A stretch of DNA of 64,000 nucleotides, from the NCBI GenBank assembly GCA_964514285.1, contig CAZEQC010000008.1:1-64000 (forward strand). Direction: 5' to 3'. The notes under the pieces are model-generated. The model made no database searches, had not been told where the DNA came from, and saw nothing but the letters and a program-made list of their open reading frames with translations. Shown here piece by piece: positions 58,832-64,000 of the stretch; position 1 is the stretch's first letter; each line of letters starts with the position of its first letter. Source of the stretch: SKLM01 sp964514285. Its GTDB lineage: Bacteria > Chloroflexota > Anaerolineae > B4-G1. The translations under genes were made by a program, and so were the position numbers.

Positions 58832-59911
58832 CTATGGAATCTGATCTTCGTCGGAATCGGACGCAAAGACGCGTCCGTGAGCCCGGCGGTAATCCTCCCA
58901 CTTCGTCTTCGCATAGATTCGCGTCGTCGCCGGTGACGCATGCCCCAGCGCGTACTGCGTCAGCGCCAGATCGCCCGTTTTGCTCAGAAACTCGGTGGCG
59001 AAGTAGTGCCGCAGCGTATGAGGTGTCAGATGAAAGCGCTCCGCGATGCCCGCCCGTGAGGCCAAGTCCACGAAAACGTGCTGGACGCTCCGCGTCGAAA
59101 GCGGCAGCGCCTTGCCACCCGCCCCACGATCGTGACGTGAGAAAACTGGCAAGCGGGCAGGGGACCGCCTCGAAAGCCGACGTCCCTGGCTTCCGTCCGC
59201 TCGCGCCCGCAAGTAAGCCTGAATCGCTGACCAAGCTCGGTCAGAGAAGAGCACCTCGCGGTCCTTCTTCCCCTTTCCGTACTTCACCAGAGCGCCCTTG
59301 ACGTCATAGAGCAGATGCCCCCGCTCCAGGCGCACCAGCTCTCCCACCCTCAATCCCGAGCTCAACAGCGCTTCGACGATGGCGATGTTGCGCAGCCGGA
59401 TCAGCCGCTTCCGCCGCTTCGTCCCCTCCGCCACGCCCTCCGGTAGATCCAAGGGCGCGTGAACCGCCGCCAACAGCATCCGCACGACCTCGTGCGAGGG
59501 CAGCTTGTCCGGAGAGAGTCTTTCGCGATCCCTCGGCCGGCTGGCGCGGGCCAGAGCTCGCCGCAGCGCATCGTAGGCCGTCCCGCCCATCGAAAGCTCC
59601 TCTGTCTCCACCACCAGATAGTCAAGGAAGCCGGAGACCGCCGCGAAATAGGTCGCCTTCGTCGACTCGGAGACGCGGCGTTCGTCACCAGCTGCCACCT
59701 CATCCACCAGGTAATCGTACAGCCAGGTGATGAACTCGGTGACCAGCCCTGGGGCCAACGCGCCCACGTCAGTCTCATCCGCCGGCAGGTCTCGGTCATC
59801 CAGATAGGCCCGTAGGTGGTTCAACCCGGTGGCATAGGTGTCAGCCGTGGCCACCGAACGCGATGCCCTCAGGTAGTCCAGATACCGCTCAATGGCCTCG
59901 TCAATCGTCAT
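58832..59911 (-). CDS. Tyrosine recombinase (XerC/D-like integrase)
   Basis: A 359-residue site-specific recombinase. Residues about 1-125 are the SAM-like core-binding domain. The catalytic domain has Arg188 (SSGLRVGEL), Lys215 (YGKGKK), His298 and Arg301 (HTLRH), His324 (LGHAS) and Tyr333 (RIYAKTKW), so it should be active. The ATG at 59911 has TGGAG upstream; an extension of 41 residues further up is not convincing. It is 30-50 residues longer than standard Xer proteins because of an Arg-rich insert at about 236-265. It is not next to a tRNA, and no excisionase or phage gene is near, so it may be host Xer-like or the relic of an element. Confidence 0.9.
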   Translation of the reverse strand: MTIDEAIERYLDYLRASRSVATADTYATGLNHLRAYLDDRDLPADETDVGALAPGLVTEFITWLYDYLVDEVAAGDERRVSESTKATYFAAVSGFLDYLVVETEELSMGGTAYDALRRALARASRPRDRERLSPDKLPSHEVVRMLLAAVHAPLDLPEGVAEGTKRRKRLIRLRNIAIVEALLSSGLRVGELVRLERGHLLYDVKGALVKYGKGKKDREVLFSDRAWSAIQAYLRARADGSQGRRLSRRSPARLPVFSRHDRGAGGKALPLSTRSVQHVFVDLASRAGIAERFHLTPHTLRHYFATEFLSKTGDLALTQYALGHASPATTRIYAKTKWEDYRRAHGRVFASDSDEDQIP

Positions 59912-60043
59912 CAGATCTCCAGGTAACTGTTCACCTGCTGCTCCCAGCGGATCCGTGATCCGCAGCCTTGGGCGCGGAATTGCCGGATCACGGGCGGAAG
60001 GCCGCCTAATCCGGCTAGAGTATGAGAGCCACAAAGTGAATAG

Positions 60044-61306
60044 CTACATCTCCAGAAGCTCATCTGGCACGTACGCTCGTATGGAGCTCGACTTGATAGC
60101 TTCCACCATAGCCTCCTTGGGGATGACGTCTGTCTCGTCCACGAAGGTCAGCAAGCTGTAGAGGGCTGCATTCCGAGCTCCCGCTCGCTCTCGGAAGTCG
60201 CGCACATGCACCTCGGCCCCGGTCTGAGGACGTTCGAGGCTGGCGTCAATCCAGACCCCCCCTCCCCTCATCGCCTCAATGCGCCTTCTGTTGTGCGCCA
60301 GACCATCCGACGACGTGATGATCGCCACGTCGGGCTGCGAGATGCCATGGTAGAGAATTGGATCGCGGGAGACGATCACCTCGGCAGTCGAGAAGCCCAC
60401 GCCCACGGTCACCGGGTAGCTGCCCTTCTTAGTCGCGTGCAGTCCCGATCCTATCGCTGCCTCAGCGAACAGTTCGGCCGCCCTCTGCGCTCCCTCCCCG
60501 GCCGAACCACCCAGCACCAGGCCCAATCGACTCCCTAACGACGAGCGAAAACGGACCTCTGTCTCCCTCACCTGCTCCGCATCCAGCAAGGAAGGACGCC
60601 CCTCCTCGACCTCAAGCCGGAAGGCAGCCCGCCCCTCGCTCCGCCAGACACCCGGTTTGTAGTCGGCCTCCTCGGCCAGCTCCCGCAGCCGTAGGCCCGG
60701 ATTCATCTTCAGCGCGTGGCTCGTGCAGAGCTCCAGCACCTCCACCAGCGCAAACCCCTCCACCTGGAGAGCCTCCGCCAGCTCCGAGGAGAAATCTCCC
60801 AAACCCAGGATCCGTCGTGCGTAGGGAGCACCGGCGTCGTGCACCAGCTGGCAGAGGTCGTGGTGAGGATAGGGACTACCCCCTTTGGTGATCACGGTCC
60901 GAAAACCACAAGGTGTCAACCCGCTCGGCTGTCCCCCCGTCATACCGTAGAGCATGTTGTTGTGAACCACCACCGTCAAATTCACGTTCAACCGTGCTGC
61001 CTCCAGAAGGTGCTGCAGCCCAATCGTGGCCCCGCCGTCGCCGATGAAGACGACGATCTCCTTCCCAGCAGGTGCCCCTATGGCCAGCCCACTGCCCAGC
61101 GCGCCAGATCGTCCATGCAGCCCATGGATCGTGTGTGTGGCGAAATTCCGATCCACGATGCCGTGACAGCCGATATCCGTCACCAGGATCACGTCCAGGG
61201 GATCACGTCCCAGACTCTCCAGAGCTCTAACGGTGTTCCTGGCGATCAGGTGATGACCACACCCCTTGCAGTACGGAAAATCTGGGTTGGTGAGAAACTC
61301 ACTCAT
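60044..61306 (-). CDS. 2-oxoacid:ferredoxin oxidoreductase, fused beta and gamma subunits
   Basis: A 420-residue protein. Residues about 1-215 are the thiamine diphosphate-binding beta subunit (DFPYCKGCGHHLI, VTDIGCHGI, FIGDGGATIGLQHLLEAARLN, NNMLYGMTGGQPS). Residues about 235-405 are a gamma-type domain (LGLVLGGSAGEGAQRAAEL, KKGSYPVTVGVGFSTAEVIVS). Such fusions are uncommon; gamma more often fuses with alpha. It has a predicted Cys cluster at Cys13 and Cys16 and no separate ferredoxin domain. The ATG at 61306 has AAGGGGGTG upstream and overlaps the alpha gene end by eight bases. Substrate could be a 2-oxoacid or an indolepyruvate-type compound. Confidence 0.9.
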   Translation of the reverse strand: MSEFLTNPDFPYCKGCGHHLIARNTVRALESLGRDPLDVILVTDIGCHGIVDRNFATHTIHGLHGRSGALGSGLAIGAPAGKEIVVFIGDGGATIGLQHLLEAARLNVNLTVVVHNNMLYGMTGGQPSGLTPCGFRTVITKGGSPYPHHDLCQLVHDAGAPYARRILGLGDFSSELAEALQVEGFALVEVLELCTSHALKMNPGLRLRELAEEADYKPGVWRSEGRAAFRLEVEEGRPSLLDAEQVRETEVRFRSSLGSRLGLVLGGSAGEGAQRAAELFAEAAIGSGLHATKKGSYPVTVGVGFSTAEVIVSRDPILYHGISQPDVAIITSSDGLAHNRRRIEAMRGGGVWIDASLERPQTGAEVHVRDFRERAGARNAALYSLLTFVDETDVIPKEAMVEAIKSSSIRAYVPDELLEM

Positions 61307-62561
61307 CGGCACCCCCTTGTGGCGAGCCCTGCCGAGGCATCTGCGGCAAGCCATGGCGGTCCCCATCCGGTAAGTCCTCTCGATCCCCATCCGGAGAGTC
61401 CCGTCGAACCATGTGTGGTGAGCATCGTCGAACCATCCCCACGATGTCGTCAGGCCTGATCATGTGACCGATATCCCCCACCACACACACGCCCTCCGGA
61501 AGCCCCTTCCCAAACAGGATCGATGCGAATTGACCTTGTAGGTTCTCCTCAGCAAAGATGATCGGTTTGTTCGCCTCCAGATAGCGATCCAAAACGCTAT
61601 CATAGGCATCCGGAACCGGCAAAAGCGTCCGAGCGACCAGCAGCGAGACAGCCACCCCCTCTGCATCGAGAGTCTGCACCGCCTCCCGGGCTGCACCCGC
61701 GGTGATGCCGTAGGTCACGATCAGGGCTTCGGACTCCAGGACGCTCTCACCCGGCTCCTCCAAGTGGTAGAGAGGTGGGGTGCCTTCTTCCACCTTGGCA
61801 GGCAGACGCCGTGTATTGTCCAGAGCCTCGTCGGTCGAGTGCCGCAGCAGGCCGTCTTGATCGTGGGTCGATGCGGTCATTCGGACTTGATGACGATTAT
61901 CGCCAATGGACAGAAACGGGGGTACGCCTGCTTCATCCGCTCCATAAGGACGAAAAGGCTTCGCACCGTCATAGAAATCACGTCTGATGGTCTTCACCTC
62001 TCCCAACCGATTCAAGTCAACGCTCCGCTCGGTCATGACCATCTCCTTCGACGTCAGCAGCACCACCGGCGTGCGCAAGTCAGCCGACGTCTGCAGAGCC
62101 ACAGGCGGGAGGCTCCAACAATCCCCCATATCCGCGATGCAGAAGACAGGAATCGGATAGCCACCCGAGATGATGCCGTGCAGGAAGCGCAAGTCGTCCT
62201 GGGCCCCCGCCGTGGCCGTGCCAGTCGACGGCCCCAGACGCTGCACCAGCACGATCACCATAGGCAGTTCCATCATCGCTGCCATGTTGATCGACTCCAC
62301 CATCAGCGCCAGGCCGGGGAAGGAAGTGGCGCTGACCGGCAGCTTGCCCGTTGCAGAGAGCCCCGCCATCCACTGCAGGGCCGTGATCTCGTCCGGTGCT
62401 GGAAGTGTCGCTGGAAAGCGCTGACTTGCATAACTGTAAATTAGACTGGCCGGTGTGATCGGATAGCCAATAAAAGCGTCCGCCCCAGCCCGTACAAAGC
62501 TCTCAGCGATCAGCCGCGAGCCGTCCAGTAGGGCTGTCCCTCGTCGTGTGGGAGCTTCCAT
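61299..62561 (-). CDS. 2-oxoacid:ferredoxin oxidoreductase alpha subunit
   Basis: A 420-residue subunit with the pyrimidine-binding domain (about residues 1-175; GYPITPASLIYSYA, SVSATSFPGLALM, QRLGPSTGTATAGAQDDL) and domain II (about 255-390). This is the KorA/VorB-type alpha subunit. It is translated just before the fused beta-gamma subunit and overlaps it by eight bases. I use the ATG at 62561 because AGGAGG sits just before it; the ATG at 62573 is the alternative. Ferredoxin-linked oxidation fits an anaerobic lifestyle. Confidence 0.92.
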   Translation of the reverse strand: MEAPTRRGTALLDGSRLIAESFVRAGADAFIGYPITPASLIYSYASQRFPATLPAPDEITALQWMAGLSATGKLPVSATSFPGLALMVESINMAAMMELPMVIVLVQRLGPSTGTATAGAQDDLRFLHGIISGGYPIPVFCIADMGDCWSLPPVALQTSADLRTPVVLLTSKEMVMTERSVDLNRLGEVKTIRRDFYDGAKPFRPYGADEAGVPPFLSIGDNRHQVRMTASTHDQDGLLRHSTDEALDNTRRLPAKVEEGTPPLYHLEEPGESVLESEALIVTYGITAGAAREAVQTLDAEGVAVSLLVARTLLPVPDAYDSVLDRYLEANKPIIFAEENLQGQFASILFGKGLPEGVCVVGDIGHMIRPDDIVGMVRRCSPHMVRRDSPDGDREDLPDGDRHGLPQMPRQGSPQGGADE

Positions 62562-62573
62562 ACCCCTCCTCAT

Positions 62574-64000
62574 TTAGTCACCAAGCTGATCAAAATCGAT
62601 CGGGTCGAAGATCAGAACGCGATGCGCGTGAGCATCCGTCACGTAGATCGAGCCGTCGGGCGCCACGGCGATACCCTGGGGAAGCGAGAAGGACTGACTG
62701 TCCGTTCCGTAATCCCCAAACGAGAGTAAGTAGTTGCCCTCGCGATCGAAGACCAACACCCGATAGTATCCCGGGTCAGTGACGTAGACGCGCCCTTGAT
62801 CATCCACCGCCAGGTACGGCTTCTCCTCGGGGATGCCCGAGTCCCAACCCTGGATCGGCCATTGACGTAAGAAGGCCCCATTTCCGTCAAAGACCTGGAT
62901 GCGCCTATTCCACGTATCGGCCACGTACATCTCACCTTCCGGACCAAACGCGATGCCCACCGGCTCATCCAGGTAACCCTCTGCTGCGCCGCCCCCACCC
63001 CACTGGAAGGCGAACGTCCCATCTGGCTCAAAAACCTGGACCCGCTTGTTGCCCGTGTCGGTCACGTAGACCTCTTGAGCCTGCATCTGAGGCGGCCCTA
63101 CTGCGATACCTCGGGGACCGTAGAACAGCCCTCGGCCCCCATCGTCGCCGTCAGGGCTCGACTCGCCGAACGTGCCCCAGGCTGCAAGTGGCCACCCCTC
63201 CGCATCGAGCTGCTGGATGCGGTGATTCCACGTGTCGGCCACGTAGGCCCTCCCATCAGGTCCCAGAGCGATGTCCCACGGTTCATTGAAGCCCCGAGCT
63301 ATGCCCGACTCTTCCTCGGCCAGCGAGCGAGCTCCCCAGCTGTCCACGAACGCACCATCGGCCGTCAATACCTGGATCCGGTGATTGCCCGAGTCGGCCA
63401 CATACATCGTTCCGTCATCATCAATCGCTATGCCTCGCGGGCTCTGGAACTCCCCTCGACCCGCCCCCTGCTGCCCCACGACTCGCCGGGCCGTCAACGT
63501 TAGCTGATGGTCAGCGTAAGGCGCGACGTCCGTCCACGCCTCAGGCCCTAGCGTACCTCGATCCCACATCTTGGCCATCACGTCCCGCCGCACGTAGAGA
63601 CGGTATTCGCTACGCAACGGCCATTCGTCCAGTGTGTGAGTTTTCCCGGTCACCTCGTCATACAGGTCGTAGTCCCGATCGTACCAAATCCTCCACAACG
63701 CCGTGCGCATCTCGGGGTTCGTCAACGCCCCCCGGATCCGCTCCCAGGTCAGGTTTTTGTAGTCCTCCATTGGCCACCATAAGTAAGTGTAGGTGTTGGC
63801 GATATAATCGTTGGTCACGTAGCGCGCCACCGCGTCCCACTGCTCTCTGCCCGCGATCACCACCGGAGCATCCAGTTGGTCTCGTGAGGGGTTCTCGCCG
63901 TAGAAGACCGCGTTCTCATAATCACGTAGATACCAATGGAAAGGCCACGAGCCATCGGCACCATAGGCCACTTTGATCGCTTCCGGAGCACCAACAATAC
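62574..64000 (-). CDS. NHL-repeat end of a long membrane glycosyltransferase-like protein (partial)
   Basis: The frame is open to the window edge, so the N-terminal part is missing; at least 475 residues are visible. The beginning of the visible part (VAYGADGSWPFHWYLRDY, LIWWPMEDY-like YLWWPMEDYKNLTWERI) resembles the external segment of TIGR03663/Agl23-like proteins of Chloroflexota. It is followed by a beta propeller of about six NHL repeats (SPRGIAIDDDGTMYVADSGN; PWDIALGPDGRAYVADTWN; and so on). The complete protein is probably a multi-helix membrane protein with this propeller outside. The gene sits 12 bases upstream of the oxidoreductase alpha gene. Confidence 0.82.
   Translation of the reverse strand, partial: IVGAPEAIKVAYGADGSWPFHWYLRDYENAVFYGENPSRDQLDAPVVIAGREQWDAVARYVTNDYIANTYTYLWWPMEDYKNLTWERIRGALTNPEMRTALWRIWYDRDYDLYDEVTGKTHTLDEWPLRSEYRLYVRRDVMAKMWDRGTLGPEAWTDVAPYADHQLTLTARRVVGQQGAGRGEFQSPRGIAIDDDGTMYVADSGNHRIQVLTADGAFVDSWGARSLAEEESGIARGFNEPWDIALGPDGRAYVADTWNHRIQQLDAEGWPLAAWGTFGESSPDGDDGGRGLFYGPRGIAVGPPQMQAQEVYVTDTGNKRVQVFEPDGTFAFQWGGGGAAEGYLDEPVGIAFGPEGEMYVADTWNRRIQVFDGNGAFLRQWPIQGWDSGIPEEKPYLAVDDQGRVYVTDPGYYRVLVFDREGNYLLSFGDYGTDSQSFSLPQGIAVAPDGSIYVTDAHAHRVLIFDPIDFDQLGD

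Noticed and set aside
1..64000. CRISPR array, rRNA operon or transposase
   Set aside because: No regularly spaced repeats, rRNA core sequences or DDE/HUH transposase motifs were seen.

Overview
The window reads as a high-GC bacterial chromosome segment, most likely from an anaerobic or microaerobic member of the Chloroflexota (Anaerolineae-like). This is an inference from gene content: a bacterial staygreen (Mg-dechelatase) homologue, a long membrane protein ending in NHL repeats of a kind I associate with Chloroflexota, a 2-oxoacid:ferredoxin oxidoreductase beta-gamma fusion, a tungsten-type aldehyde oxidoreductase and many secreted proteins with a single N-terminal membrane segment. GTG and TTG starts and 1-8 base gene overlaps are common, so most genes sit in tight operons.

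Layout. (1) 1-10684, + strand: a peptide/opine-type ABC importer (binding protein, an outsized DppB-like permease, DppC-like permease, fused DppD-DppF ATPase), then a CBS-ACT protein, a class I glutamine amidotransferase, a methylaspartate ammonia-lyase and a non-pyrrolysine MttB-family methyltransferase. (2) 10784-12944, - strand: clpP, trigger factor and tRNA-Leu(TAG). (3) 13182-15814: phosphoglucose/phosphomannose isomerase and a BCCT carrier. (4) 16113-24722: a CarH-like cobalamin photoreceptor regulator with a clear promoter, an MFS exporter, a staygreen homologue, two membrane-anchored alpha/beta hydrolases and a LolD/FtsX-type ABC system. (5) 24890-32748: a run of mostly housekeeping genes (pterin dehydratase, DegV, epimerase, Rieske, TruD, GNAT, LysE, AttH/CrtC-like lipocalin, DUF1475, DUF523-DUF1722, endonuclease V-like).

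(6) 33422-52640 is the standout region, a molybdenum/tungsten island. A structured leader of about 400 nt precedes four secreted proteins carrying eight divergent domains that I read as sulfite-oxidase-like (molybdopterin-binding superfamily) folds, with a surface purple-acid-type phosphatase among them. These are followed by two complete oxyanion ABC transporters of different families (WtpABC-like, TupBCA), a molybdenum-storage-protein homologue, a DUF134 regulator with a palindromic operator in a divergent promoter, and moaA, moaC, moaD, moaE and moeA with two unusual extra genes. (7) 52628-64000 holds a DMT transporter, a small membrane protein, a PAS histidine kinase, a VOC protein, a UbiA-family prenyltransferase, a tungsten-type aldehyde ferredoxin oxidoreductase, a tyrosine recombinase, the 2-oxoacid:ferredoxin oxidoreductase pair and the NHL protein that runs off the window.

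Working model (inference): the island captures tungstate and molybdate outside the cell, imports and stores it, and builds the pterin cofactor used by the aldehyde ferredoxin oxidoreductase downstream. The function of the eight-domain secreted module is not known to me and is the best candidate here for an undescribed system. No CRISPR array, rRNA, complete insertion sequence or prophage was seen.
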